Below are positions 28,054 to 37,856 of a stretch of DNA of 64,000 bases, in pieces. Position 1 is the stretch's first letter; the number at the start of each line of letters is the position of its first letter. A program made the translations under genes and the position numbers. Under the pieces are notes generated by a model. That model was not told the origin of the DNA and did no database searches. It saw nothing but the letters and a program-made list of their open reading frames with translations. This DNA is from Pseudomonas sp. 7SR1 (GTDB lineage Bacteria; Pseudomonadota; Gammaproteobacteria; Pseudomonadales; Pseudomonadaceae), in the NCBI RefSeq assembly GCF_900156465.1, contig NZ_LT707064.1, positions 310,001-374,000 on the forward strand. The letters run 5' to 3'.

Positions 28054-29478
28054 ATGCAAACCAAACTGCTGATCAACGGCCAGATGGTGAACGGCGAAGG
28101 CCCCGGCCAGGCGGTGTTCAACCCTGCCCTGGGACGGGTGCTGGTGGAAATCAACGAGGCCAGCGAGGCCCAGGTCGATGCCGCCGTGCGTGCCGCCGAC
28201 GGCGCCTTCGACAGTTGGTCGCAAGTGCCCCCCAAGGACCGTGCCCTGCTGCTGCTCAAGCTCGCCGACGCCATCGAGGCCAACGGCGAGGAACTGGCGA
28301 AGCTGGAGTCGGACAACTGCGGCAAACCCTTGAGCGCCGCGCTGAACGACGAGATCCCGGCGATCGCCGACGTGTTCCGCTTCTTTGCCGGCGCCAGCCG
28401 CTGCATGAACGGTTCGGCCGGCGGCGAATACCTGCCGGGTCACACCTCGATGATCCGTCGCGACCCGGTGGGGGTCATCGCATCCATCGCGCCGTGGAAC
28501 TACCCACTGATGATGGTCGCCTGGAAGATCGCTCCAGCCCTGGCCGCCGGCAATACCGTAGTGCTCAAGCCGTCGGAACAGACCCCGCTGACGGCGTTGC
28601 GGCTGGCGGAACTGGCGTCCGGAATTTTCCCGGCCGGCGTGCTCAATGTCGTGTTCGGCCGTGGACAGACCGTCGGCCAGCCGTTGGTGACCCATCCGAA
28701 AGTGCGTATGGTGTCGCTGACCGGCTCCATCGCCACCGGCTCGAACATCATTTCCAGCACCGCCGACAGCGTCAAACGCACGCACATGGAACTGGGCGGC
28801 AAGGCCCCGGTGATCATCTTCGACGACGCCGACATCGACGCGGCAGTGGAAGGCATCCGCACCTTCGGTTTCTACAATGCTGGCCAGGACTGCACAGCGG
28901 CCTGCCGGATCTATGCCCAGCAAGGCATCTACGAAAAGTTTGTTGAAAAGCTCGGCGCGGCGGTGGGCAGCATCAAGTACGGCCTGCAAACCGCGCCGGA
29001 CACCGAGATGGGCCCGCTGATCACCGCCCAGCATCGCGACCGCGTGGCCGGTTTCGTCGAACGGGCCATCGCCCAGCCGCACATCCGCCTGGTCACCGGG
29101 GGCAAGGCGGTGGAGGGCAATGGGTTCTTCTTCGAACCGACGGTACTGGCCGACGCCCAGCAGGACGACGAAATCGTGCGCCGGGAAGTCTTCGGGCCGG
29201 TGGTATCCGTCACGCCGTTCCTCGACGAGGCGCAAGTGCTGGCCTGGGCCAATGATTCGGACTACGGCCTGGCTTCATCGGTATGGACCGCCGACATCGG
29301 ACGTGCCCACCGCTTGTCGGCACGCCTGCAATATGGCTGCACCTGGGTGAATACCCACTTCATGCTCGTCAGCGAAATGCCCCACGGCGGTCAGAAACGC
29401 TCCGGCTATGGCAAGGACATGTCCATGTATGGGCTGGAGGATTACACCGTAGTGCGGCATGTCATGTTCAAGCATTGA
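28054..29478 (+). CDS. patD: Gamma-aminobutyraldehyde dehydrogenase paralogue 2
   Basis: A 474-aa aldehyde dehydrogenase closer in context to E. coli patD, which follows ydcV. Motifs: [20 protein letters not shown], general-base Glu in [10 protein letters not shown], nucleophile Cys in [19 protein letters not shown] lies before the ATG at 28054, and the family start [10 protein letters not shown] follows it. By eye it is about 60% identical to paralogue 1, with the same conserved C-terminus ([15 protein letters not shown]). It completes a likely putrescine-to-GABA route with the transporter. Confidence 0.88.
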   Translation: MQTKLLINGQMVNGEGPGQAVFNPALGRVLVEINEASEAQVDAAVRAADGAFDSWSQVPPKDRALLLLKLADAIEANGEELAKLESDNCGKPLSAALNDEIPAIADVFRFFAGASRCMNGSAGGEYLPGHTSMIRRDPVGVIASIAPWNYPLMMVAWKIAPALAAGNTVVLKPSEQTPLTALRLAELASGIFPAGVLNVVFGRGQTVGQPLVTHPKVRMVSLTGSIATGSNIISSTADSVKRTHMELGGKAPVIIFDDADIDAAVEGIRTFGFYNAGQDCTAACRIYAQQGIYEKFVEKLGAAVGSIKYGLQTAPDTEMGPLITAQHRDRVAGFVERAIAQPHIRLVTGGKAVEGNGFFFEPTVLADAQQDDEIVRREVFGPVVSVTPFLDEAQVLAWANDSDYGLASSVWTADIGRAHRLSARLQYGCTWVNTHFMLVSEMPHGGQKRSGYGKDMSMYGLEDYTVVRHVMFKH

Positions 29479-29636
29479 ATGCCAGGCAATGTCGGCAACC
29501 CATCCGCGGTTGCCGCGCCTTGTTCCTGCCAAGGGTTTCGTCGATCGGTGCAGGCTGGCCGGTTGACGCCAACCCAGGCAGCGGTGGCCGGTACGGATAT
29601 ACGCAATGATTGGCCACGCCCACCGCCCGGCCGCTC

Positions 29637-29822
29637 TTAGAATCTCGACACGCTCCTCATCGCGTCCACCAGATAACGCATGGCGATCCGGTCGTTTTCC
29701 GACAGCTCCCGGTAGCGTTCCACCAATCTCAATTCTTCCAGGCTGAGTCGGCGTGTCCTGCGCCCATGGGTCAAGTTTGGAAAGAGCCCCAGCATTTCGG
29801 TAATGCCCTGAATTTTTGTCAT
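29637..29822 (-). CDS. Small basic hypothetical protein (61 aa)
   Basis: Not recognised. The ATG at 29822 is preferred over one five codons upstream because AGGA lies 7 nt before it. The protein is Arg-rich with a helical C-terminal half (LSLEELRLVERYRELSENDRI) that resembles the helix-rich tails of small DNA-binding proteins, though no helix-turn-helix can be asserted. It is isolated, with about 370 nt of AT-rich DNA to opgD on its other side. Confidence 0.6.
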   Translation of the reverse strand: MTKIQGITEMLGLFPNLTHGRRTRRLSLEELRLVERYRELSENDRIAMRYLVDAMRSVSRF

Positions 29823-30195
29823 GAACTTGTCCTTCATACGTCGAATTGGATTACCTGAATCCTGATAGCCCTTTGAATTGACGGCCCGAGCCGTTCTTTC
29901 AGCCTAAGAATAGGGATGATTCATAGGGTGAGAAGAGATTTTTAGAGTAATTAGTCAAAAATTGCAGGCACTTCCAATAAAAAAGAAATATCTGTAAGAA
30001 AATTTAACCAGGTCATGGTTTCCCCTCTCACTCCTGCCTGTGTATCCCCTATGATTTCGCGCCGCGGTGAACCGATCCGGCTCTCAGGCATCTGTTCTTA
30101 CGTTTGTCGCGTTTGGCCAAAGGCATTGTCCGAACTCCCTAATCACTCTCCGTTGCCAGGAACGGCTCGGGATTGCTTCGAATAAGGTTGTATTT
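29823..30195. other. AT-rich intergenic region upstream of opgD
   Basis: Divergent gap of 373 nt, clearly lower in GC (about 29880-30000 rich in A/T runs) than the rest of the window. It should hold the opgD promoter and that of the small gene on the other strand. I see no REP unit, no terminator and no convincing sigma consensus. Confidence 0.6.
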
Positions 30196-31821
30196 ATGCA
30201 TCGTAGGAACCTGCTCAAAGCCTCCATGGCGTTCGCCGCCTACACCGGTCTATCCGCTTCCGGGCTCATGGCCGCGCGCGCCTGGGCCGCCGACCAGGCC
30301 GCCGACGGCGAAGCCCGGCCCTTTGACTTCAAAGGGTTGAAGGAACAGGCCCGGCGCCTGGCCGAACGTAGCTATGTCGATACCAAGCAAGTCTTGCCCG
30401 AAACCCTGGCGATGATGTCGCCGCTGCAGTTCAACGCCATCCGGTATGACGCCAACCATTCGCTATGGAATGAGCTGGACGGTCAGCTGGACGTGCAGTT
30501 CTTCCACGTCGGCATGGGCTTCAAGCAGCCGGTGCGCATGCACAGCGTCGATCCCAAGACCCGCATGGCCCGCGAGGTGCACTTCCGCCCCGAGTTGTTC
30601 AACTATGAGAAAACCACGGTCAACACCACCCAACTGAAGGGTGACCTGGGGTTCGCCGGATTCCGTGCGTTCAAGGCTCCGGAACTGGACCGGCACGACA
30701 TCGTTTCATTCCTGGGCGCCAGTTACTTCCGCGCGGTGGACGCCACCGGCCAGTACGGGCTTTCGGCCCGTGGATTGGCCATCGATACCTACGCCAAACG
30801 GCGTGAGGAATTCCCGGACTTCACCCAGTTCTGGTTCGAGACCCCGGAGAAGAACAGCACCCGCTTCGTGGTCTACGCCCTGCTCGATTCCCCCAGCGCT
30901 ACCGGTGCCTATCGATTCGACATCGATTGCCAGCCGACCCGGGTGGTGATGGAAATCGATGCCCACGTCAATGCCCGTACCGCCATCGAGCAACTGGGTA
31001 TTGCCCCGATGACCAGCATGTTCAGCTGCGGCACCGTGGAGCGGCGCATGTGCGACACCATTCACCCGCAGATCCACGACTCCGACCGGCTGGCCATGTG
31101 GCGCGGCAACGGCGAATGGGTCTGCCGTCCACTGAACAACCCTGCCACCTTGCAGTTCAACGCCTTCGCCGACAAGAACCCGAAGGGCTTCGGCCTGGTG
31201 CAGAGCGACCATGATTTCGAGAGCTACCAGGACACCGTGGACTGGTACAGCAAGCGTCCAAGCCTGTGGGTCGAGCCTACGACCGCATGGGGAGAGGGCT
31301 CGGTGGACCTGCTGGAGATTCCTACGACCGGCGAAACCCTGGATAACATCGTCGCGTTCTGGTCGCCGAAGAAACCGGTCGCGGCCGGCGATTCGCTGAA
31401 CTATGGCTACAAACTCTACTGGAGCGCACTGCCGCCAGTGAGCACGGACCTGGCGCAGGTCCATGCGACTCGTTCGGGCATGGGCGGTTTCATCGAGGGC
31501 TGGGCGCCGGGCGAACATTACCCGACCGTCTGGGCGCGTCGCTTCGCCGTGGATTTCAATGGCGGCGGTCTCGACCAACTGCCACCGGGCACCGGCATCG
31601 AACCGGTGGTGACCTGCTCCCATGGCGAGGTGAAGGATTTCAACGTGCTGGTGCTGGATGCGATCAAGGGTTATCGCATCACCTTCGACTGGTACCCCAC
31701 GGATGACCGTGTGGACCCGGTGGAAATGCGCCTGTTCATTCGCACCAAGGACCGGACCCTGAGCGAGACCTGGCTGTACCAGTACTTCCCGCCAGCGCCG
31801 GATAAGCGCAAGTATCCCTGA
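30196..31821 (+). CDS. opgD: Periplasmic glucan biosynthesis protein D
   Basis: Shapes the backbone of osmoregulated periplasmic glucans. The N-terminus [20 protein letters not shown] is a twin-arginine signal peptide, matching the known Tat export of OpgD/MdoD. The mature protein is the OpgG/OpgD family beta-sandwich pair ([34 protein letters not shown]). Length 541 aa, close to E. coli OpgD. AAGG lies 8 nt before the ATG. The upstream open extension is not coding-like and is rejected. Confidence 0.93.
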   Translation: MHRRNLLKASMAFAAYTGLSASGLMAARAWAADQAADGEARPFDFKGLKEQARRLAERSYVDTKQVLPETLAMMSPLQFNAIRYDANHSLWNELDGQLDVQFFHVGMGFKQPVRMHSVDPKTRMAREVHFRPELFNYEKTTVNTTQLKGDLGFAGFRAFKAPELDRHDIVSFLGASYFRAVDATGQYGLSARGLAIDTYAKRREEFPDFTQFWFETPEKNSTRFVVYALLDSPSATGAYRFDIDCQPTRVVMEIDAHVNARTAIEQLGIAPMTSMFSCGTVERRMCDTIHPQIHDSDRLAMWRGNGEWVCRPLNNPATLQFNAFADKNPKGFGLVQSDHDFESYQDTVDWYSKRPSLWVEPTTAWGEGSVDLLEIPTTGETLDNIVAFWSPKKPVAAGDSLNYGYKLYWSALPPVSTDLAQVHATRSGMGGFIEGWAPGEHYPTVWARRFAVDFNGGGLDQLPPGTGIEPVVTCSHGEVKDFNVLVLDAIKGYRITFDWYPTDDRVDPVEMRLFIRTKDRTLSETWLYQYFPPAPDKRKYP

Positions 31822-31844
31822 CACAATCCGGGTGTCCGGGCTGG

Positions 31845-31870
31845 CCCATCGCGAGCCTGCTCGCGATGGG
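31845..31870. repeat. Single REP palindrome after opgD
   Basis: CCCATCGCGAGC and GCTCGCGATGGG pair perfectly over 12 bp with a 2-nt loop, 23 nt after the opgD stop. Confidence 0.75.
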
Positions 31871-31900
31871 GTCGACCCAGAAACCGACTCTCCCGACCCG

Positions 31901-31947
31901 ATCAAACAACAAGCCCCGGCCAGAACGACCGGGGCTTGTTGTTTGAT
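31901..31947. terminator. Bidirectional terminator between opgD and the old yellow enzyme gene
   Basis: A 19-bp perfect stem (ATCAAACAACAAGCCCCGG / complement) with a 9-nt loop, AT-rich at both outer ends and GC-rich inside, between convergent genes. Fits termination of both transcripts. Confidence 0.9.
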
Positions 31948-31953
31948 CGGCAT

Positions 31954-33060
31954 TCAGTCCCGAAGATCCGACTCGTGGATCGGCTGGTCCCGATGCGTCG
32001 CCCGCTGGTACTGCGCCGGCCAGGTGGCCTTGCGTCCGCCCAGGTCATCATCGGCATGCAGGGCCCAGTACGGATCGCGCAACAACTCGCGGGCCAGGAA
32101 AATGATGTCTGCCTGGCAGGTGCGCAGGATGTGCTCGGCCTGGGCCGGCTCGGTGATCATGCCGACAGTGCCGGTGGCGATTTCCGACTCCTTGCGCACC
32201 CGCTCGGCGAAACGGGTCTGGTAGCCCGGACCGGTGGGGATCTCCGCATTCGCCGCGGTGCCGCCCGAGGATACGTCGATCAAGTCCACCCCCACCGCCC
32301 TGAGTCGCCGTGCCAGCTCGACGGTTTCATCGGGGTTCCAGCCATCCTCGACCCAGTCGGTGGCCGATACCCGCACGAACACCGGTAACTCCTCGGGCCA
32401 TACGGCCCGCACCGCCTCGGTGACCTGAAGCACCAGGCGGATGCGATTCTCGAACGAACCGCCGTACAGGTCACGGCGCTGATTGCTCAACGGCGACAGG
32501 AACTGATGCAGCAGGTAGCCATGGGCCGCATGGACCTCGACCACTTTGAAACCGGCCGTCAGGGCGCGCCGGGCGGCCTCCACGAACGCCTGGATGACCG
32601 CATGGATCTGGCCTTCGTCCAGTTGGACCGGCTGGGTGTGCTGCGGATCGAAGGCAATCGGCGACGGACCGACCGGGATCCAGCCGCCGTCCTCCGGCTT
32701 CACGCTGCCATGCTTGCCAAGCCAGGGGCGCCAGGTGCTGGCCTTGCGCCCGGCATGGGCCAGTTGAATGCCCGGCACGGCGCCCTGGGCAGTGATGAAG
32801 CGGGTGATCCGCTGCAGCGGTTCGATCTGTTCGTCGTTCCACAACCCGAGGTCCTGGGCGGTGATACGACCTTCGGCGGTGACGGCGGTGGCTTCGGTGA
32901 ACACCAGGCCGGCGCCGCCCACGGCACGGCTGCCCAGGTGCACCAGGTGCCAGTCATTGGCCAGGCCATCGGCGCTCGAATACTGGCACATCGGCGACAC
33001 CGCGATGCGATTGGGCAGGGTCAGTTGGCGTAGGGTATAGGGTTCCAGCAGCAGACTCAT
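31954..33060 (-). CDS. Old yellow enzyme family NADH:flavin oxidoreductase (NamA/YqjM-like)
   Basis: FMN-dependent ene-reductase (368 aa) that reduces activated alkenes and some nitro compounds with NAD(P)H. It is of the YqjM/XenA type: MSLLLEPYTLRQLTLPNRI, the Cys-containing SPMCQYSS near residue 25, substrate-binding pair in EVHAAHGYLLHQFLSP, and LYGGSFENRIRL. It ends against the opgD terminator. Physiological substrate unknown; xenobiotic or electrophile reduction is the usual guess. Confidence 0.9.
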   Translation of the reverse strand: MSLLLEPYTLRQLTLPNRIAVSPMCQYSSADGLANDWHLVHLGSRAVGGAGLVFTEATAVTAEGRITAQDLGLWNDEQIEPLQRITRFITAQGAVPGIQLAHAGRKASTWRPWLGKHGSVKPEDGGWIPVGPSPIAFDPQHTQPVQLDEGQIHAVIQAFVEAARRALTAGFKVVEVHAAHGYLLHQFLSPLSNQRRDLYGGSFENRIRLVLQVTEAVRAVWPEELPVFVRVSATDWVEDGWNPDETVELARRLRAVGVDLIDVSSGGTAANAEIPTGPGYQTRFAERVRKESEIATGTVGMITEPAQAEHILRTCQADIIFLARELLRDPYWALHADDDLGGRKATWPAQYQRATHRDQPIHESDLRD

Positions 33061-33271
33061 GGGGCACCTCTCGAATCAGTGGGCAGGCTCCAGGGTTCTG
33101 TTTGAAAAGTCGACGAGTGACAGAAGGTGCAACACCCGCCCCCGCGGGCAAAATAGAAATGGACAAGACGTCACAAGGGCTATCAACCAGTGCTTAGAGC
33201 CTAGTCGACAACCCGCAAGGATGGAGGGTTCAGAACTTAAAAACCGACGGTGTGACGCAATGGCGTCCCCC

Positions 33272-33378
33272 TGTGGCGAGGAGCTTGCTCCGGCAGGGCT
33301 GCGAAGCGGCCCCCGTCCAGCCATCACATCGCAAGAGGACGCAGGCGCGCCCAGCGCGAGCAAGCTCCCTCGCCACAA
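33272..33378. repeat. Diverged REP pair between recJ and the old yellow enzyme gene
   Basis: CTGTGGCGAGGAGCTTGCTC at the left and GCGAGCAAGCTCCCTCGCCAC at the right form an imperfect inverted pair. It mixes the two REP variants of the window (GGCGAGG and GAGCAAGCTC). The rest of this 329-nt gap shows no gene. Confidence 0.75.
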
Positions 33379-33389
33379 AGGCCCATCGG

Positions 33390-35099
33390 CTAGCGCGGTT
33401 CGATATGGGCAATCATCAACTGCACCGTTTCCTGACCACGGAACTCGTTGAGGTCGAGTTTGTAGGCCAGTTCGACCCAGCGCACAGTGGGGTTCGGCCA
33501 CACCTCGCGGTCGATGCCGAAGGCGATGCCATCGAGCTTCACCGACCCGCACTCGCTCTTGAGGACGACCTTAAGGTGCCGTTCGCCCACCACGCGTTGT
33601 TCGACCAACTGGAACACGCCATGGAACATCGGCTCCGGGAAATGCTGGCCCCAGGGACCGGCATGGCGCAGCGCCCGGGCCAGTTCGAGGTGAAATTCCT
33701 CCACCGCCAGGGTGCCGTCCGACAACAGCCGGCCGGTCAGGTCTTCTTCGCGCAGCTGCCGGCGCACTTCCGCATCGAACGCCTCGGCGAACAGCGGGAA
33801 GTTCGCCTCGGGCAAGGTCAGCCCGGCCGCCATGGCGTGACCGCCGTACTTGCTGATCAGGGTGGGATGCTGCGCCGCCACCACGCTCAGCGCATCACGA
33901 ATGTGAAAGCCCGGCACCGAGCGCCCCGAACCCTTGAGCAAGCCGTCCCCGGCATCGGCGAAGGCAATGGTCGGACGGAAATAGCGCTCCTTCATCCGCG
34001 AGGCGAGAATGCCGATGACCCCTTGGTGCCACTGGGGATCGAACAGGCACAAGCCGAACGGCATCGAGTCCACCGGCAGCTCCTTGAGCTGGGCCAGCGC
34101 CTCGCGCTGCATCCCCTGCTCGATGGATTTACGGTCCTGGTTCATGCCATCCAGTTGCGCGGCCATGTCCCAGGCCAGGTTCGGGTCGTCGGTGAGCAGG
34201 CATTCGATACCCAGGCTCATGTCATCCAGGCGCCCGGCCGCATTCAGTCGTGGTCCGAGGATGAACCCCAGGTCAGTCGAGGTGATGCGCGAGTGATCGC
34301 GCCGGGCGACTTCCAGGATGGCCTTGATGCCGGGACGGGCGCGCCCGGCGCGGATGCGTTCCAGGCCCTGGTGCACCAGGATCCGGTTATTGGCGTCCAG
34401 GGGCACCACGTCGGCGACGCTGCCCAGGGCCACCAGGTCCAGCAGCTCGCCGATGTTCGGCTGCGGTGTGTCGGCGTATCGGCCGAGGCTGCGCAGGCGC
34501 GCTCGCAGGGCCATCAGCACATAGAAAATGACGCCCACGCCAGCCAGCGCCTTGCTCGGGAATTGGCAGCCCGGCTGGTTCGGGTTGACGATGGCGTCGG
34601 CCGCCGGCAGTTCGGGCCCGGGCAAGTGGTGATCGGTGACCAGCACCTTGAGCCCCGCCGCTTTCGCCGCCGCCACGCCTTCCACGCTGGAAATGCCGTT
34701 ATCCACGGTGATCAGCAATTGCGGCTCGCGGGCCAGGGCGACCTGGACGATTTCCGGGGTCAGCCCGTAGCCGTATTCGAAGCGGTTGGGAACCAGGTAA
34801 TCGACATGAGCCGCCCCCAGCAGGCGCAGCCCCAGCATGCCCACCGTGCTGGCCGTCGCGCCGTCGGCATCGAAGTCGCCGACGATCAGGATCCGTTGGC
34901 GCTGCTCCAGGGCCGCCACCAGCAGGTCCACCGCGGCATCGATGCCCTTGAGCTGCTGGAAAGGGATCAGGCGCGCCAGGCTCTTGTCCAGTTCAGCCTC
35001 GGACTGTACGCCACGCGCCGCGTACAGGCGGGTCAGCAAGGGTGGCAGGTCACCAAGGAACGGCAGGGTGTCGGGCAGCGGGCGGGGTTCTATGCGCAT
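33390..35099 (-). CDS. recJ: Single-stranded-DNA-specific 5'-3' exonuclease RecJ
   Basis: Acts in RecF-pathway recombination, mismatch repair and base excision repair. The 569-aa protein has the DHH phosphoesterase motifs: GDFDADGATAS, LLITVDNGISS, VTDHHLPGPELP, and the DHHA1 region with GGHAMAAGLTL; a C-terminal OB-like domain follows. Length is typical. It is read in the same direction as yaeQ upstream. Confidence 0.97.
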   Translation of the reverse strand: MRIEPRPLPDTLPFLGDLPPLLTRLYAARGVQSEAELDKSLARLIPFQQLKGIDAAVDLLVAALEQRQRILIVGDFDADGATASTVGMLGLRLLGAAHVDYLVPNRFEYGYGLTPEIVQVALAREPQLLITVDNGISSVEGVAAAKAAGLKVLVTDHHLPGPELPAADAIVNPNQPGCQFPSKALAGVGVIFYVLMALRARLRSLGRYADTPQPNIGELLDLVALGSVADVVPLDANNRILVHQGLERIRAGRARPGIKAILEVARRDHSRITSTDLGFILGPRLNAAGRLDDMSLGIECLLTDDPNLAWDMAAQLDGMNQDRKSIEQGMQREALAQLKELPVDSMPFGLCLFDPQWHQGVIGILASRMKERYFRPTIAFADAGDGLLKGSGRSVPGFHIRDALSVVAAQHPTLISKYGGHAMAAGLTLPEANFPLFAEAFDAEVRRQLREEDLTGRLLSDGTLAVEEFHLELARALRHAGPWGQHFPEPMFHGVFQLVEQRVVGERHLKVVLKSECGSVKLDGIAFGIDREVWPNPTVRWVELAYKLDLNEFRGQETVQLMIAHIEPR

Positions 35100-35194
35100 G
35101 GGGTAGCAGACATTCTTCTGTAGATCATGGGGTCAATTGTGTCGCAGAGGGAGCGGTGCGGGAGCAAGCGCGCCCCCTACACGGTGTCATTCGC

Positions 35195-35737
35195 TCAACC
35201 GCGCTCGCCCAGCAACCATTGCAACTGCACTTCATGCTGCCCACGGTCGTCGGTGACGAAAATCGTCCCTTCGCTGATCATCACATCCCACTTGATCACG
35301 CGGGGCATGTCCTGGGCCAGGGTTTCCAGTACCTCTTGCGGAACGGCGGCGATATTGACGTTCTTCAGGCCCTTGACGGCCGGCACAACCTTGCCTTCCC
35401 ACACCCGCAGGCTGCCATACGCCAGCAGGCTGGTGCGTTCGGTACGACGCGAGCACCAGGTCAGGCGCTCGGCATCGGGCTGGCCGACTTCGATCCAGTG
35501 CAGCACCCGATCATCCAGGCTTTTTTCCCACAGTGCGGGTTCGTCGACATCTGACAGACCCCGGCCAAATGACAGCTGCTCGTTGTACCAGAAGGCGTAG
35601 GCCAACAGGCGCACGGTCATGCGCTCTTCGGTTTCCGAAGGATGGCGGGCGATGGTCTGCTTCACGTTCTCGTAGATACCGCGATCGAGGTCGGTGAGGT
35701 TCAGTTCAAACTTGTAGGTCGTGGACGGCTGGGCCAT
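35195..35737 (-). CDS. yaeQ: YaeQ family protein
   Basis: A 180-aa protein with a PD-(D/E)xK nuclease-like fold by family knowledge; biochemical role unclear. The start MAQPSTTYKFEL is the conserved N-terminus; the open frame continues upstream from a TTG but the extra 55 residues have no family character. Conserved segments LLAYAFWYNEQLSFGRGLSD, LDDRVLHWIEVGQPDAERL and WCSRRTERTSL are present. It precedes recJ by 95 nt and may be co-transcribed. Confidence 0.92.
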   Translation of the reverse strand: MAQPSTTYKFELNLTDLDRGIYENVKQTIARHPSETEERMTVRLLAYAFWYNEQLSFGRGLSDVDEPALWEKSLDDRVLHWIEVGQPDAERLTWCSRRTERTSLLAYGSLRVWEGKVVPAVKGLKNVNIAAVPQEVLETLAQDMPRVIKWDVMISEGTIFVTDDRGQHEVQLQWLLGERG

Positions 35738-35985
35738 GAACGGGCTTCTTGAGACGGGGAAAGTCGGCAAGTCTAACCGATGACGCGGGCATTCCGAGAA
35801 TTGCCGACCATCGACTTGCGCCAGCGAGTGGCCTGCTTGACCCGGTGCGCGCGAAAGGCCCAGGGCGAGTAACCGCCATGGATTGGACGCGAGACATGCC
35901 AATGAGCCTGACAGAACATGCCATATAGGCGGCTGGCCTATGATAAAACCTCTATCCGTTCTGCCTTTGTCCTACAGGATCGCTC

Positions 35986-37185
35986 ATGTCGCTCACTGCC
36001 AAACCCCTCGCCGGCGTCAAAGTCATCGAACTCGGCACCCTGATCGCCGGCCCTTTCGCTTCGCGGATCTGCGCCGAATTCGGCGCAGAGGTGATCAAGA
36101 TCGAATCGCCGGACGGCGGCGATCCGCTGCGCAAGTGGCGCAAATTGTATGAAGGCACGTCCCTGTGGTGGTTCGTCCAGGCCCGCAACAAGAAGTCCCT
36201 CACCCTGAACCTCAAGCACCCCGAAGGCCTGGACATCCTCAAGAAGCTGATCGGCGACGCCGACATCCTGATCGAGAATTTTCGCCCCGGCGTGCTGGAA
36301 AAACTTGGCCTGGGCTGGGACGTGTTGCACGCGCTGAACCCGAAACTGGTCATGGTGCGCCTGTCAGGCTTCGGCCAGACCGGCCCGATGAAGGATCAAC
36401 CGGGGTTTGGCGCGGTGGGAGAATCCATGGGCGGCCTGCGCTACATCACCGGGTTCGAGGATCGCCCGCCGGTGCGCACCGGGATCTCCATCGGCGACTC
36501 CATCGCGGCCCTCTGGGGCGTGATCGGTGCGCTGATGGCCCTGCGTCACCGCGAAGTCAACGGTGGCACCGGGCAAGTGGTGGACGTGGCTTTGTACGAA
36601 GCGATCTTCGCCATGATGGAGAGCATGGTCCCGGAATTCGACGTGTTCGGTTTCATTCGCGAACGCACCGGCAACATCATGCCGGGTATCACCCCGTCAT
36701 CCATCCACACCAGCGCCGACGGCAAGCATGTGCAGATCGGCGCCAACGGCGATGCGATCTTCAGGCGCTTCATGCAGGTCATCGGGCGTGACGACCTGGC
36801 CAACGACCCGCAACTGGCCAGCAATGACGGCCGGGACAGCCGCCGCGACGAGTTGTATGGGGTCATCGACCGCTGGGTCAATTCCCTGCCCCTGGACGTC
36901 GTCATGGAGCGACTGAACAACGCCGACGTGCCGGCCAGTCGGATCTTCAGCGCCGAAGACATGTTCAGCGACCCACAATTCCTGGCCCGGGAGATGTTCC
37001 TGCAGGCCCGGCTGCCGGATGGCAAGCCGTTCAAGATGCCGGGTATCGTACCGAAACTCTCCGACACACCGGGCAGCAGCGAGTGGGTCGGCCCGGCCCT
37101 CGGCGAACACAATGCCCAGGTCCTCGGCGAACTGGGCTTCGATGCGCAGCAGATCGCTCGCCTGCGGTCGGAGGGGGCCATCTGA
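35986..37185 (+). CDS. Class III (CaiB/BaiF) CoA-transferase
   Basis: Moves CoA between an acyl-CoA donor and a carboxylic acid. The 399-aa protein has the family hallmarks LIAGPFASRICAEFGAEVIKIE at the N-terminus, NKKSLTLNLK, SGFGQTGPMKDQPGFG and the catalytic Asp region GTGQVVDVALYEA. It stands alone without an acyl-CoA ligase or dehydrogenase neighbour, so the acid (formyl, succinyl, aromatic or other) cannot be assigned. A terminator follows directly. Confidence 0.9.
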   Translation: MSLTAKPLAGVKVIELGTLIAGPFASRICAEFGAEVIKIESPDGGDPLRKWRKLYEGTSLWWFVQARNKKSLTLNLKHPEGLDILKKLIGDADILIENFRPGVLEKLGLGWDVLHALNPKLVMVRLSGFGQTGPMKDQPGFGAVGESMGGLRYITGFEDRPPVRTGISIGDSIAALWGVIGALMALRHREVNGGTGQVVDVALYEAIFAMMESMVPEFDVFGFIRERTGNIMPGITPSSIHTSADGKHVQIGANGDAIFRRFMQVIGRDDLANDPQLASNDGRDSRRDELYGVIDRWVNSLPLDVVMERLNNADVPASRIFSAEDMFSDPQFLAREMFLQARLPDGKPFKMPGIVPKLSDTPGSSEWVGPALGEHNAQVLGELGFDAQQIARLRSEGAI

Positions 37186-37193
37186 AGGCACTC

Positions 37194-37220
37194 GGCACCC
37201 GAAACGGGTGCCCCCCTTTT
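37194..37220 (+). terminator. Terminator after the CoA-transferase gene
   Basis: Stem GGCACCC (37194-37200) / GGGTGCC (37206-37212) with a 5-nt loop, then CCCCTTTT, 8 nt after the stop codon. Confidence 0.8.
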
Positions 37221-37228
37221 CAGCAGGC

Positions 37229-37252
37229 AAAAAGAAACCCCGAGAAGTGGGG
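37229..37252 (-). terminator. Terminator at the end of the DUF3509 transcript
   Basis: On the minus strand CCCC-N7-GGGG is followed by TTTCTTTTT. It lies about 130 nt beyond the DUF3509 stop codon and thus defines an unusually long 3' untranslated region (37253-37383). Confidence 0.65.
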
Positions 37253-37383
37253 AGACAACTCGAGGTTAAACGTGACCATTCAAGGTCCGTACAACAAGCG
37301 ACAAGCACCGGAGCACAATGCTCGCTCTTGTTGGTAAAGGGTCTGACTCGTAAGGACGTAGGAAGGTTCCCACGACCTATCAT

Positions 37384-37671
37384 TCAATTCGTTACGGGGA
37401 TCACCTTGTCACGCGCCAGATTACGCAGTGCCGCAATCACACAGGGCTCCAGGCGCCCCTCGGCAATCATCACATCGCGATGCAGGCCATCGACCACGTC
37501 GGTCAGTTGACGTTTGTCGGTCAATTGCGCCTGGTTGAACATCCGCTCAACCATGATGGCCCCGGAGGCATTCCTGAGCGTCACCAGGCATTCACCCTTG
37601 GCGCCGGAAGGCGTCAGTGTGACCTGATAGGGGCTCAAGGCCTCACCCAGCAATAGGCTGATACTTTCCAT
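37384..37671 (-). CDS. DUF3509 domain protein (95 aa)
   Basis: A small soluble Pseudomonas protein of unknown function. MESISLLLGEALSPYQVTLTP is the DUF3509-type N-terminus, and GGGTGAT lies just upstream of the ATG at 37671. The sequence alternates short strands and helices with no catalytic motif. It follows the truncated sensor gene by 186 nt on the same strand and has a long structured 3' region. Confidence 0.8.
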   Translation of the reverse strand: MESISLLLGEALSPYQVTLTPSGAKGECLVTLRNASGAIMVERMFNQAQLTDKRQLTDVVDGLHRDVMIAEGRLEPCVIAALRNLARDKVIPVTN

Positions 37672-37856
37672 TCGATCACCCTTCAATAGTCCGAAAACAA
37701 CTGCATGTGCACAGTAAGTGACCGTGAGCCGCAGCAGAAAGTTCTTCAGCGCACCGAAACGGCTTGCTTCCAACCTGTTCGACCGAGCATGCGCGCCCAA
37801 TATGACAGGCAAACAACAGTCCTGCCGGGACACGACCGCTTCGTGTCGCGACGCCT

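Noticed and set aside
33252..35123. 623-codon plus-strand open frame over recJ
   Set aside because: Antisense to recJ, which carries the DHH motifs; no protein family character.
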